From: Geodermatophilus dictyosporus
Lineage (GTDB): Bacteria > Actinomycetota > Actinomycetes > Mycobacteriales > Geodermatophilaceae
Assembly (NCBI RefSeq): GCF_900115505.1
Contig: NZ_FOWQ01000008.1
Span: 212,971-276,970 of the forward strand
Reading direction: 5' to 3'
DNA length: 64,000 bases
The notes beneath the pieces were generated by a model. The model did not search any database. It was not told the DNA's origin and saw nothing but the letters and a program-made list of their open reading frames with translations. Positions 35,502 through 43,540 of the stretch are shown here, piece after piece (within the stretch, counting starts at the first letter, position 1; every line of letters starts with the position of its first letter). Both the position numbers and the translations under genes were made by a program.

Positions 35502-36071
35502 TCAGTCGCGGTCGCGCTGTCTCTCGATCGCCTCGAGCACCGTCTTGCGGCCCTTGCCGAGGTCGCGCTCGGCCCGCTCGGCGCGGTCGAGCTGCGAGTC
35601 CCCGTGCAGCCGGCCCACCCGCTCGCGGGCCTCGTTCGCCGTGACGTCGACCAGCTCGGCGGCCTTGCGGGCCTCCTTCGCCGCGTCGGTGTTGGCCACG
35701 TGCTGCTGCGCGGAGCCCTTCTTCCTCGTGTCGGTGGCCTCCTTCTCCTCCTCGGAGAGCAGCTGCCAGGCGGCGTCGGGCAGGTAGCGCTTCGTGCCGT
35801 CGGCGCCGCGGGCGCGGTCGCTGCCCTCGGCGGTGTGCCAGTCCTGCGCGCCCCACTCCTGCAGGTGCTGCTGGCTCTCCGTGCGCTCGCCCTCGTGCCG
35901 GTAGCCGCCGCCGGCCGCCTCGTACTCGTGGGTGAGCAGCTGGCTCTTGCGCGCCGACCACTGGCCGGGCCTCCCGCCCCGGTCCCCGGCCTTGATCTCC
36001 TCCTTGAGCCGCTCGCGCAGCTCCGGGTCCGTGTAGTCCCTGGCGTAGTCCTCCGCCGACTTCCCGCTCAT
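35502..36071 (-). CDS. DUF5872 domain protein
   Basis: 189 residues, highly charged (Lys/Glu/Arg), soluble. The core is the DUF5872 motif KRYLPDAAWQLLSEEEKEAT with flanking DTRKKG. It is preceded by YTDPELRERLKEEIKAGD and GQWSARKSQLLTHEYEAAG, the usual actinobacterial arrangement. The C-terminal 60 residues predict a long helix (AAKEARKAAELVDVTANEARERV). Function unknown; the family is often seen near DNA- or stress-related genes. ATG 36071 starts the recognised region. It is transcribed leftwards, opposite to nothing nearby. Confidence 0.75.
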   Translation of the reverse strand: MSGKSAEDYARDYTDPELRERLKEEIKAGDRGGRPGQWSARKSQLLTHEYEAAGGGYRHEGERTESQQHLQEWGAQDWHTAEGSDRARGADGTKRYLPDAAWQLLSEEEKEATDTRKKGSAQQHVANTDAAKEARKAAELVDVTANEARERVGRLHGDSQLDRAERAERDLGKGRKTVLEAIERQRDRD

Positions 36072-36090
36072 GGGCCCGCGGTACCCGATC

Positions 36091-36135
36091 CGGCCGTGTC
36101 TCATCCGGCCGTGTCTCGTCCAGCCGTGGCTCACC
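36091..36135. repeat. Three imperfect 15-bp tandem repeats
   Basis: CGGCCGTGTCTCATC, CGGCCGTGTCTCGTC and CAGCCGTGGCTCACC are adjacent, spanning the gap upstream of the DUF5872 gene into the last codon of the IclR gene. Likely simple slippage repeats; the last unit overlaps a stop codon. Confidence 0.55.
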
Positions 36136-36949
36136 CAGCAGAGCGCGACCGGTCCACCTGCACGTGCGGCCGCGACTGCCACCGCGCCCAGTCGGCGCTC
36201 ACCTCGCCCGCGGCGCACAGCAGCCGGGGGAGGTGCTCGGCCAGCAGCCGCTCGGTGGAGGTCTCGGCGGCGTGCACCGTCACGTTCATCGCCGCGCGCA
36301 CCGCACCCTCCCCGTCGCGCACCGGGACGGCGACCGAGCGGATGCCGGGCGCGAGCTCCTCGTCGGCCAGCGCCCACCCACGGGCGCGCACCTCGGTGAG
36401 CTCCTCGCGCAGCTGCTCCGGCGTGCGGCCGACCGCCGGCGGCAGCCCCGAGCGGCTGGGCTCGGCGAGCGTGGCCGCCAGCTGCTCCGGCGGCAGCGCG
36501 GCGAGCAGCACCTTGCCCTGGGAGGTCTGGACGGCGGGGAACCGGGTGCCGATCTCCACCCGCAGGGCGATCAGCTTGGGCACCGACGCCCGCGCGACGT
36601 AGACGATGTCGGACCCGTCGAGCTGCGCCATGGACGACGACTCGCCGGTCTGCGCGACCAGCGCCTCCAGGTGCGGCCGGGCGACGTCCCAGAGTCCGAG
36701 CGACCCGACGTAGGCCATGCCCAGGGACAGCACGCGCGGGGTCAGCGAGAAGAGGCCGCCGGCCGAGCGGACGTGGCCCAGCTCCTCCAGCGTGAGCAGC
36801 AGCCGCCGCGCCGTCGGACGGGCCAGTCCCGCCGCCGCGGCGACCTCGCTCAGCGACATCGCCGGCCGGTCGGCCCCGAAGCAGGTCAGCACGTCGAGCC
36901 CGCGGGCCAGCGCCTCGACGAAGTCCGGTCCCTCACCCCGTCCGGCCAC
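36131..36949 (-). CDS. IclR family regulator (PcaR/PobR-like)
   Basis: 272 residues. N-terminal winged helix (FVEALARGLDVLTCFGADRP, then SLSEVAAAAGLARPTARRLL and GHVRSAGGLFSL), followed by the IclR effector domain (LWDVARPHLEALVAQTGESS, AELDGSDIVYVARASVP-like strands, RTPEQLREELTEVRARGWA, ERLLAEHLPRLLCAAGEV). The N-terminal signature is the form found in beta-ketoadipate-pathway regulators (PcaR, PobR), which respond to aromatic intermediates. It sits next to the amidohydrolase, CoA-transferase and LigAB genes and most likely controls them. Confidence 0.9.
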   Translation of the reverse strand: MAGRGEGPDFVEALARGLDVLTCFGADRPAMSLSEVAAAAGLARPTARRLLLTLEELGHVRSAGGLFSLTPRVLSLGMAYVGSLGLWDVARPHLEALVAQTGESSSMAQLDGSDIVYVARASVPKLIALRVEIGTRFPAVQTSQGKVLLAALPPEQLAATLAEPSRSGLPPAVGRTPEQLREELTEVRARGWALADEELAPGIRSVAVPVRDGEGAVRAAMNVTVHAAETSTERLLAEHLPRLLCAAGEVSADWARWQSRPHVQVDRSRSAG

Positions 36950-37000
36950 GACGCCTCCCCCTCGTCCCGTGCCCGCTCCTCCCGTACCCCGGCAGGGCGC

Positions 37001-38494
37001 TCAGTGCTCCCCGGCCAGGTGTCGCCCGAAGGCCGCCTCGCGCGCGGCGTGCGTGCTGTCCGACCGGTAGTCGGTGTACTGGTAGGGGTTGTCGAGCACC
37101 TCGTTCGAGGGCAGCTCCGGGTCCATGCCGGACTGCCAGACCTCCTCGCCCATCTCGGCGCGCAGGTGCTCCACGGTCGCCTCCACCTCGCGGCGCACCG
37201 CCGCCAGGTCGACGCCGACCAGCCGGTGGTCGGACTTCACCACCCGGCCGTCGACCAGCACGGTGTGCACGTCGCCGCGCTGGGCCTGGAAGGCGACGTG
37301 GCCGTAGGGGTTGAGCAGCGGGAACGACACCGGCGAGGCCTCGTTCTTGAGCAGCACGACGTCGGCCTTGGCGCCCGGCGCCAGCCGGCCGAGGTCGTCG
37401 CGGCCCAGCGCCGTCGCCCCGCCCCGGGTGGCCCACTCGACGACGTGCTGCGCCCGGAGTGCCAGCTGCGTGACCGTCTCGCCCTTGAGGTGGGCCTCGA
37501 AGTGCTCGCGGGAGCGGTCGGCGCCCAGCGTCGTGCGCATCGCGGAGAAGAGGTCGCCGCTCCACCACACGCTGGTGTCCATCGACAGCGACACCGGGAT
37601 GCCGTGCGCGCGCACCTGCCAGGTGGGCGGGTAGCCCTGCCCGGCGCTCTGCTCGGACTCCGTGGACACCGAGATCGACCCGCCGGTGGCGGCGATGCGG
37701 TGGTAGCTGTCGGGGGAGAGGGAGGCGGCGTGCACGTAGACCGTCCCCGGCGTCGCGAAGCCGTGCTCGTGCATGAGCCGGATGCCCTCGTCGTCGGTGG
37801 CCCCCCAGACGCCGGCGTGCGTGGTCACCGGCAGGCCGAGCTCGCGGGCCACCTCGAAGGCCGCCTTCTCCGGGAAGGCCGGGTCGCCGGTGACGTCGAA
37901 GGCGAGCTGGAAGCCGAGCAGGTCGCCGGCGCCGGTGCGGCGGCGCTCGAGGAAGGCCTGCACGGCCGGGTCGGCGGTCCACTCCCACGGGGCGGCCTGG
38001 ATGTTGCCGTAGGCGAGCACGTACCGGCCGGGCACCGACTGCAGCGCGTCGACCGCGGCCTCGGCGTGGTCGACCGTCTGCAGCCCGTGCGACCAGTCGA
38101 CGACGGTGGTGACCCCGGAGTCGAGCGCTTCGACGGCGGCCAGCCGGTTGCCGGCAGCGACGTCCTCGGGCCGGAAGCGGCGGCCGTGCTCGAGGTAGTA
38201 CCAGACGAAGTACTGGGTGAGCGACCAGTCGGCGCCGTAGCCGCGCATCGCCGTCTGCCACATGTGCCGGTGGGTGTCGATCATCCCGGGCAGCACCACG
38301 CCGTCGGTCGCGTCGACCTCCGCGGTGCCCTCGGGGACCTCCAGTGCCGGCCCGACGGCCGCGATCCGGTCGCCGACGACCAGCACGTCGGCGTCGCGCA
38401 GCACGGTGCCGGCGTCGTCCATCGTCAGCACCGTGCCGCCGCGCAGGACGACGGGGCGCCCGGCCTGCGGGGCGGGGGACGCGGGCTGGGTCAT
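37001..38494 (-). CDS. Amidohydrolase family (AtzB/8-oxoguanine-deaminase-like)
   Basis: 497-residue metal-dependent hydrolase of the amidohydrolase superfamily. The metal motif is GMIDTHRHMWQTAMRG (HxH), additional histidines occur in PVTTHAGVWGATDDEG and LMHEHGFA, and the aspartate ligand lies in SLSMDTSVWWSGD. N- and C-terminal beta-sandwich parts are present (GTVLTMDDAGTVLRDADVLV; GAKADVVLL). The subgroup deaminates or hydrolyses ring-nitrogen compounds (hydroxyatrazine, 8-oxoguanine, S-adenosylhomocysteine), but specificity is not readable. ATG 38494 has GAGGA upstream. It is divergent from the CoA-transferase across a 191-bp region, with the ring-cleavage genes beyond. Confidence 0.85.
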   Translation of the reverse strand: MTQPASPAPQAGRPVVLRGGTVLTMDDAGTVLRDADVLVVGDRIAAVGPALEVPEGTAEVDATDGVVLPGMIDTHRHMWQTAMRGYGADWSLTQYFVWYYLEHGRRFRPEDVAAGNRLAAVEALDSGVTTVVDWSHGLQTVDHAEAAVDALQSVPGRYVLAYGNIQAAPWEWTADPAVQAFLERRRTGAGDLLGFQLAFDVTGDPAFPEKAAFEVARELGLPVTTHAGVWGATDDEGIRLMHEHGFATPGTVYVHAASLSPDSYHRIAATGGSISVSTESEQSAGQGYPPTWQVRAHGIPVSLSMDTSVWWSGDLFSAMRTTLGADRSREHFEAHLKGETVTQLALRAQHVVEWATRGGATALGRDDLGRLAPGAKADVVLLKNEASPVSFPLLNPYGHVAFQAQRGDVHTVLVDGRVVKSDHRLVGVDLAAVRREVEATVEHLRAEMGEEVWQSGMDPELPSNEVLDNPYQYTDYRSDSTHAAREAAFGRHLAGEH

Positions 38495-38580
38495 GCGGTC
38501 TCCTCGAACAGGTGCGGACGTGCGTCCGCTGGACGGACACAGTGCTCGGACGGCGCCACCCTGCGCGTGACCTGCGCCAC

Positions 38581-38610
38581 CTGTCAAGCCGCCGGCGGTG
38601 CAGTTGACAG
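38581..38610. promoter_or_regulatory. Divergent promoter/operator: CTGTCAA ... TTGACAG
   Basis: A perfect 7-bp inverted repeat, arms 16 bp apart, in which each arm contains a consensus -35 hexamer (TTGACA) facing away. It lies midway between the amidohydrolase (start 38494) and CoA-transferase (start 38686). Clear -10 boxes are weak. It may be overlapping divergent promoters or the IclR target. Confidence 0.5.
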
Positions 38611-38685
38611 CGTCCGGCGACCGTACCGAGGATCGGCCCCGACGGCGGACGGCTGTCCGCGTGCGACCGAGGGCGAGGAGCTACG

Positions 38686-39876
38686 ATGACGCCAGGACCG
38701 GCCGGAGTCGGCGCCCCGCCACCGGGCGGACCGCTCGCGGGGCTGCTGGTGGCCGACTTCTCGCGGATCCTGGCCGGGCCCTACGCCACCATGCTGCTGG
38801 CCGACCTCGGCGCCGAGGTGGTCAAGGTCGAGGGCCCGGGCGGGGACGACACCCGCACGTGGCAGCCCCCGGTCCGGGACGGCGTCTCCACCTACTACCT
38901 GGGCGTCAACCGCAACAAGCGCTCGGTCGCCCTCGACCTGAGGGACGACGGCGACCTGGCCGCGGCCCGCGAGCTGGCCCGCCGCGCCGACGTGCTGGTG
39001 GAGAACTTCAAGCCCGGCGGCCTGGCCCGCTTCAGCCTGGACTACGGGTCGGTCGCCGCGACCAACCCGGGCGTCGTCTACGCCTCCATCAGCGGCTTCG
39101 GCAGCGGGCCCGGCGGGCGGTCGCTGCCCGGCTACGACCTCATCGTGCAGGCCATCTCCGGCCTGATGAGCCTCACCGGCGACCCCGACGGCGACCCCTA
39201 CCGGGCCGGGGTCGCGGTCTTCGACGTCATGGCCGGGCTGCACGCCACGATCGGCGTCCTGTCGGCGCTCAACCTGCGGCAGTCCACCGGCCGCGGCCAG
39301 CACGTGGAGGTCGACCTGCTCTCCAGTGCGCTGTCGGGGCTGGTGAACCAGACCTCGGCGTACGTGGCCGGCGACGTCGTCCCGTTCCGGATGGGCAACA
39401 GCCACCCCAGCCTGTTCCCCTACGAGCCGCTGCCCTGCGCCGACGGCGACCTGGTCGTCACCGCCGGCAACGACGGCCAGTTCCGGAAGCTGTGCGAGGT
39501 GCTCGGCGTACCGGAGCTGGCCGACGACCCGCGGTTCCTGCGCAACGAGGACCGCACCGCCAACCGCGGGCAGCTGCGCCCCCTGCTGGTCGAGCGGCTG
39601 CGCACCCGCACCAAGATGGAGTGGTTCCGGGACATCATCGGCGCGGGCGTCCCGTGCGGGCCGATCAACACGATCGACCAGGGCGTCGCCTTCGCCGAGG
39701 AGGTGGGCCTGGACCCGGTCGTCACCGCCGGGGAGGGCGCGGCGGGGATGCCCTCGATCCGCAACCCGATCACCTTCTCCGACACCGCCGCGCAGTACCG
39801 GCTGCCGCCGCCCTCCCTCGACGAGCACGGCGAGGAGATCCGCCGCTGGCTGGCCGAGGGGAGGGAGACCCCGTGA
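38686..39876 (+). CDS. Class III (CaiB/BaiF) CoA-transferase
   Basis: 396-residue family III CoA-transferase, which moves CoA between carboxylic acids via an aspartyl-CoA intermediate. Conserved blocks are GLLVADFSRILAGPYATMLLADLGAEVVKVE, LGVNRNKRSVALDLR, VENFKPG, VVYASISGFGSGP, the catalytic-Asp region GYDLIVQAISGLMSLTGDPDG, ATIGVLSALNLRQSTGRGQHVEVDL and the end block VPCGPINTIDQ. GAGGAG precedes ATG 38686. It starts a six-gene run on the plus strand (CoA-transferase, lyase, LigB, LigA, MDR). Its stop overlaps the next gene's start, so they are translated together. Confidence 0.92.
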   Translation: MTPGPAGVGAPPPGGPLAGLLVADFSRILAGPYATMLLADLGAEVVKVEGPGGDDTRTWQPPVRDGVSTYYLGVNRNKRSVALDLRDDGDLAAARELARRADVLVENFKPGGLARFSLDYGSVAATNPGVVYASISGFGSGPGGRSLPGYDLIVQAISGLMSLTGDPDGDPYRAGVAVFDVMAGLHATIGVLSALNLRQSTGRGQHVEVDLLSSALSGLVNQTSAYVAGDVVPFRMGNSHPSLFPYEPLPCADGDLVVTAGNDGQFRKLCEVLGVPELADDPRFLRNEDRTANRGQLRPLLVERLRTRTKMEWFRDIIGAGVPCGPINTIDQGVAFAEEVGLDPVVTAGEGAAGMPSIRNPITFSDTAAQYRLPPPSLDEHGEEIRRWLAEGRETP

Positions 39877-40697
39877 CCGCCGAGCACGGCTACCCGACGG
39901 CGCTGGGCGCCTCGAGCCGGGAGTCGATCACGCTGCTCGGCACCGACCTCGCCCGCGACGTCATGGGGAACGTGGGCTTCGGCGAGCTGGCGTTCTGGCT
40001 GGCCACGCAGCGCCGGCCCACGCCGGGGGAGACCCGGGTGTTCGAGGCGGTGCTCGCCGCGCTCGCCGACCACGGGTTCACCCCGACCGCGATCGTCACC
40101 CGGCTGACCTGGCTGTCGGCGCCGGACTCGGTGCAGGGCGCGCTGGCCGCCGGGCTGCTCGGCGGCGGCTCGCGCTTCCTCGGCGTCACCGAGGACTGCG
40201 GCCGCTTCCTGCACGGCGTGCTCGCCGCCGCGGTTGAGCTGCCCACCGACGACGCCGGCTTCGACGCGCTCGCCCTGCAGACGGTGACCGCGCAGCGGGC
40301 CGCGGGCCGGTTCGTCCCGGGCCTGGGCCACCACGTGCACAAGGACGGCGACCCGCGCACCCCCCGGCTGTTCCAGATCGCCGCCGAGGAGGGGCTCACC
40401 GGCCCCCACCTGCAGCTGTTCGCCGCCATCGGGCGGGTGCACCCGCAGGTGCTCGGGAAGACCCTGCCGCTCAACGGCGCCGGCGTCTGCGGGGCGGCCC
40501 TGGCCGACCTCGGGCTGCCGCTCGAGCTGCTGCGCGGCTTCGCGCTGCTGGCGCGCACCGCCGGGCTGATCGGCCAGCTCGCCGAGGAGATCCGCTCCCC
40601 GGTCGCCGACGAGGTCTTCCTGTCCGTCGACCTGCACAACCGCTCCGTCGCCCCGGATCCGTACGAGCCCGACCCACTGGGAGGCCGGCATGGCTGA
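39873..40697 (+). CDS. Citryl-CoA lyase-like (citrate synthase superfamily)
   Basis: 274 residues, the length of the citrate-synthase-type C-C lyases rather than citrate synthase (~370-430). Landmarks are LLGTDLARDVMGNVGFGELAFWL, HGFTPTAIVTRLTWL, the catalytic-His segment VPGLGHHVHKDGDPRTP and PLNGAGVCGAALADLGLP. Citryl-CoA lyase homologues cleave a 3-hydroxyacyl-CoA into acetyl-CoA and a keto acid. Combined with the CoA-transferase before it, it suggests a ring-fission product is activated to a CoA ester and split. GTG 39873 overlaps the transferase stop by four bases; the stop overlaps ligB. Confidence 0.82.
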   Translation: MTAEHGYPTALGASSRESITLLGTDLARDVMGNVGFGELAFWLATQRRPTPGETRVFEAVLAALADHGFTPTAIVTRLTWLSAPDSVQGALAAGLLGGGSRFLGVTEDCGRFLHGVLAAAVELPTDDAGFDALALQTVTAQRAAGRFVPGLGHHVHKDGDPRTPRLFQIAAEEGLTGPHLQLFAAIGRVHPQVLGKTLPLNGAGVCGAALADLGLPLELLRGFALLARTAGLIGQLAEEIRSPVADEVFLSVDLHNRSVAPDPYEPDPLGGRHG

Positions 40698-41568
40698 ACT
40701 GGCCGCGGTCATCGCGTCCACCCACCACCCCTTCTACTACCGCGCGAGCACCTCGACCGGCGCCGACCGGCCGCCGTTCGCCGACGAGTGGGTGGCCAAG
40801 ATCGAGCGGTTCCGGGAGACGCTGACCCGGGCCGAGCCCGACGTGCTGGTGATGGTCGGCAGCGACCACTTCCACCAGCTGTGGCTGGACAACATGCCGC
40901 AGTTCCTGGTGGGCAAGGCGCCGTTCTTCGACGCGAACTTCTACAACGAGGAGCGCGAGTTCGGCCTGCCGCGGATGACGCTGCGCGGCGAGGAGGACCT
41001 GGCCGCGCACCTGCTGCGCGACGGCCTCGACCGCGACTTCGACCTGGCGTTCTCCAACGAGCTGCGGATCGACCACAGCATCACGTGCCCGATCATCACG
41101 CTGCGCCCGCAGGCCGACCTGCCGATCGTGCCGGTCTACACCAACATCTTCGCCCCGCCGCTGCCGCAGCCACGCCGGTTCGTGGCGCTGGGCAGGGCCA
41201 TCCGGGAGATGGTGGAGTCCTGGGAGTCGGACAAGCGGGTCGCCGTCATCGGCACCGGCCACCTGTCGCTGGAGCTCGGCGGCCCCCGCCAGTTCGGCGA
41301 GCACGGGCCCGACCCGGAGTTCGACCGCAGGGCGGTGGAGTGGATCGCCTCCGGCGACGTCGAGGGCTGCCTCGCCGAGGTCTCGCTGGACTCCCTGCAC
41401 GCCCCGGGCAACGCCACCCACGGGTTCATGGACTTCATGCTGATGATGGGCGTCGCCGGCGAGGGCGCGAAGGCCGACCACGTCGACACCCTCGACCTGT
41501 TCCACACGATGGAGGCCTACTTCACCTGGTACCCGAACGGCGTCCCCGGAGAGGTGGCCCCGGCATGA
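40690..41568 (+). CDS. LigB-type extradiol ring-cleavage dioxygenase catalytic subunit
   Basis: 292-residue class III extradiol dioxygenase (protocatechuate 4,5-dioxygenase beta-like). Non-haem Fe(II)-ligand and proximal histidines lie in VIASTHHPFYYRAS, VMVGSDHFHQLWLDNMP and SITCPIITLRPQ with the upstream ELRIDHS histidine. The late block APGNATHGFMDFMLMMGVAG is also family-like, as is IGTGHLSLELGGP. Cleaves a catecholic or dihydroxy-heteroaromatic ring next to the OH groups. It overlaps the preceding lyase by eight bases and the LigA subunit by four, so the complex is made together. Confidence 0.9.
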   Translation: MAELAAVIASTHHPFYYRASTSTGADRPPFADEWVAKIERFRETLTRAEPDVLVMVGSDHFHQLWLDNMPQFLVGKAPFFDANFYNEEREFGLPRMTLRGEEDLAAHLLRDGLDRDFDLAFSNELRIDHSITCPIITLRPQADLPIVPVYTNIFAPPLPQPRRFVALGRAIREMVESWESDKRVAVIGTGHLSLELGGPRQFGEHGPDPEFDRRAVEWIASGDVEGCLAEVSLDSLHAPGNATHGFMDFMLMMGVAGEGAKADHVDTLDLFHTMEAYFTWYPNGVPGEVAPA

Positions 41569-41924
41569 GCAGGTACCTGCTCGACAAGTTCCTCTACACC
41601 GTCGACCGCGACCCCGAGCTGGTCGAGCGCTACCGCGAGGACCCCGCCGGCACGGTGGCGTGGTGGGAGGCCGAGATGGCCAACCGCATCCTCAACTGCA
41701 CCGCCGACGAGCGCTCGACCTGGCTGGAGTTCACCGAGGACGAGCGGCGGGCGCTGCGCGAGCACGACCACGTGACGCTGTTCCAGATGGGCGCCCACCC
41801 GTTCCTCACGCTGACGCTGTTCATCGCGGTGTTCGAGCGCGACCACGGGCCGCTGGAGTACCAGAAGGCCTACGGGAAGGCGATGGAGCACATCTCGCTG
41901 CCCTACCCCGACATCAGCACCTGA
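41565..41924 (+). CDS. LigA-type (alpha) subunit of extradiol dioxygenase
   Basis: 119 residues, all-helical cap subunit pairing with LigB (MSRYLLDKFLYTVDRDPELVERYREDPAG, then CTADERSTWLEFTEDERRALREHD and GAHPFLTLTLFIAVFERDHGPLEYQKAYG). In protocatechuate 4,5-dioxygenase LigA covers the active site. Here it follows LigB, the reverse of the classic ligAB order. ATG 41565 overlaps the ligB stop by four bases, and the stop lies one base before the next start. Confidence 0.87.
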   Translation: MSRYLLDKFLYTVDRDPELVERYREDPAGTVAWWEAEMANRILNCTADERSTWLEFTEDERRALREHDHVTLFQMGAHPFLTLTLFIAVFERDHGPLEYQKAYGKAMEHISLPYPDIST

Positions 41925-41925
41925 C

Positions 41926-42894
41926 GTGCGCGCCGCCGTCGTCCGCACGCCCGGGACGCCGCCCGGGCACGACGAGCACCCTGATCCGGTCGCCCGTCCC
42001 GGCCGCACCCTGGTACGGGTCACCGCCGCGCCGATCGTCCCGCTGGACCTGCTCTGCGCCTCGGGCACGTCCTACCTCGGGACGCCGGCGGTGCCCTACG
42101 TCCCCGGCGTGCAGGGCGTCGGCGTCGTCGAGCAGTCCGCGGCGGTGCCGCCGGGCACGCGGGTGTGGTTCGCGACGTCGGCCGGGATGGCGCCCGGCGA
42201 CGGCGGCCTCGCCGAGCGGTGCTCGGTCGCCGACGACGACCTGGTGCCCCTGGCCGGCGGGCTCCCCGACGCCGCCGTCGCGGCACTCGGGACGTCGGCG
42301 GTCGCGGCGTGGGCCTGCCTGACCCGGCGCGGCCGGCTGCGGCCGGGGGAGACCGTGCTCGTGCTGGGGGCCGGCGGCGCGGTGGGCCAGGTCGCGGTCG
42401 GCGCGGCGCGCGTGCTCGGCGCCGGGCGGGTGGTGGCGGTGTGCCGGTCGGCCGCCGCGCAGGACCGGGCCCGGGCCGCCGGCGCCGACGCGGTGGTGCC
42501 GCTAACCGGGGACGTCGACGCGCTCGCCGCCGCGCTCGCCGGGGCCTGCGGGGGGAGCGCCGACGTCGTCGACCCGGTGTTCGGGACGGCGGCGACCGCG
42601 GCGTCGCGGGTGCTCGCGCCCGGCGGGCGGCTGGTCAACCTCGGCGGGACGTCCGGCGACGAGGCGGTGTTCTCCTCGGCGGTGCTGCGCGGCCGCTCGG
42701 CGGAGGTGCTCGGCCACACCAACAACGCGCTCTCGCCCGGGCAGCGCCGGGAGGACCTGGACGCCGTCCTGGCGCACGCCACTGCCGGCCGGATCGCCGT
42801 CGCGCACGAGACCGTGCCGCTGGCCGACGTCACCGCGGCCTGGCAGCGGCAGGCCACCGGCGCGGCCGGGACGCGGCTGGTCGTGACGCCCTAG
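41926..42894 (+). CDS. MDR family (quinone-oxidoreductase-type) dehydrogenase
   Basis: 322-residue medium-chain dehydrogenase/reductase without obvious zinc ligands. N-terminal GroES-like part (VRVTAAPIVPLDLLCASG, YVPGVQGVGVVEQ) and NADPH motif VLVLGAGGAVGQVAVGAARV. The end block is VTAAWQRQATGAAGTRLVV. Likely reduces or oxidises an intermediate of the aromatic pathway. GTG 41926 is essentially abutted to ligA. The TAG stop (42892-42894) overlaps the stop codon of the convergent XRE-cupin gene by three bases. Confidence 0.86.
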   Translation: MRAAVVRTPGTPPGHDEHPDPVARPGRTLVRVTAAPIVPLDLLCASGTSYLGTPAVPYVPGVQGVGVVEQSAAVPPGTRVWFATSAGMAPGDGGLAERCSVADDDLVPLAGGLPDAAVAALGTSAVAAWACLTRRGRLRPGETVLVLGAGGAVGQVAVGAARVLGAGRVVAVCRSAAAQDRARAAGADAVVPLTGDVDALAAALAGACGGSADVVDPVFGTAATAASRVLAPGGRLVNLGGTSGDEAVFSSAVLRGRSAEVLGHTNNALSPGQRREDLDAVLAHATAGRIAVAHETVPLADVTAAWQRQATGAAGTRLVVTP

Positions 42895-43472
42895 CGGCCG
42901 GCGGGGGCGGCGCGCACGTGCAGCCGCTCGCCCTGCGGGCCGTAGAGGGCCAGCAGCTCGGCCGGCCGGTCGTCGGGGTTGCCCATCCAGTGCGGGACAT
43001 GGGTGTCGAACTCGGCGACCTCGCCGGGCGTGAGGACGACGTCGGCGTCGCCGAGCAGCAGCCGCAGCCGGCCCGACAGCACGTAGAGCCACTCGTAGCC
43101 CTCGTGGCTGCGCAGCTCCGGTTCGCCGCCCGGCCAGCGCGACGGCAGCACCTGCTTGTACGCCTGCAGCCCGCCCGGGCGCCGGGTGAGCGGGATGAAC
43201 GTGGCCCCGTGCCGGGTGACCGGCCGCAGCCGCACCCGCGGGTCGCCGGTCTCTGGGGCGTCGACGAGCTCGTCGAGCGGCACCTGGTGGGCGCGGGCCA
43301 GCGGCAGCAGCAGCTCCAGGGTGGGCCGGCGCTGCCCCGACTCCAGCCGCGAGAGCGTGGACACGGAGATGCCGGTGTCCTCCGACAGCTGGGTCAGCGT
43401 GGCGCCGCGCTGCCGCCGCAGCTCCCGCAGTCGCGGGCCCACGGCGTCCAGCACGCCCTCGAGGTCGGTCAC
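42891..43472 (-). CDS. XRE-family regulator with C-terminal cupin domain
   Basis: 193 residues. HTH_3-type N-terminus (LRELRRQRGATLTQLSEDTG, then VSTLSRLESGQRRPTLELLLPLARAH) and a cupin_2 effector domain (~75-185: GATFIPLTRRPGGLQ, HEGYEWLYVLSGRLRLLL, FDTHVPHWMGNPDDRPAELLALYG). Such regulators sense small ligands in the cupin. It is divergent from the flavoprotein-methyltransferase gene (68-bp gap) and probably regulates it. A CCGTT-ccagc-AACGG inverted repeat lies in that gap. Confidence 0.9.
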   Translation of the reverse strand: MTDLEGVLDAVGPRLRELRRQRGATLTQLSEDTGISVSTLSRLESGQRRPTLELLLPLARAHQVPLDELVDAPETGDPRVRLRPVTRHGATFIPLTRRPGGLQAYKQVLPSRWPGGEPELRSHEGYEWLYVLSGRLRLLLGDADVVLTPGEVAEFDTHVPHWMGNPDDRPAELLALYGPQGERLHVRAAPAGR

Positions 43473-43485
43473 GCCGTCCAGTTTG

Positions 43486-43500
43486 CCGTTCCAGCAACGG
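43486..43500. promoter_or_regulatory. Inverted repeat CCGTT-ccagc-AACGG
   Basis: Five-base arms in the 68-bp divergent gap between the XRE-cupin gene and the flavoprotein fusion. The only symmetrical sequence there, hence a candidate operator; short enough to be chance. Confidence 0.3.
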
Positions 43501-43540
43501 ATGTTGTCAGGCCGGCACGGGTGGGTGCACCGTCGTCGGC

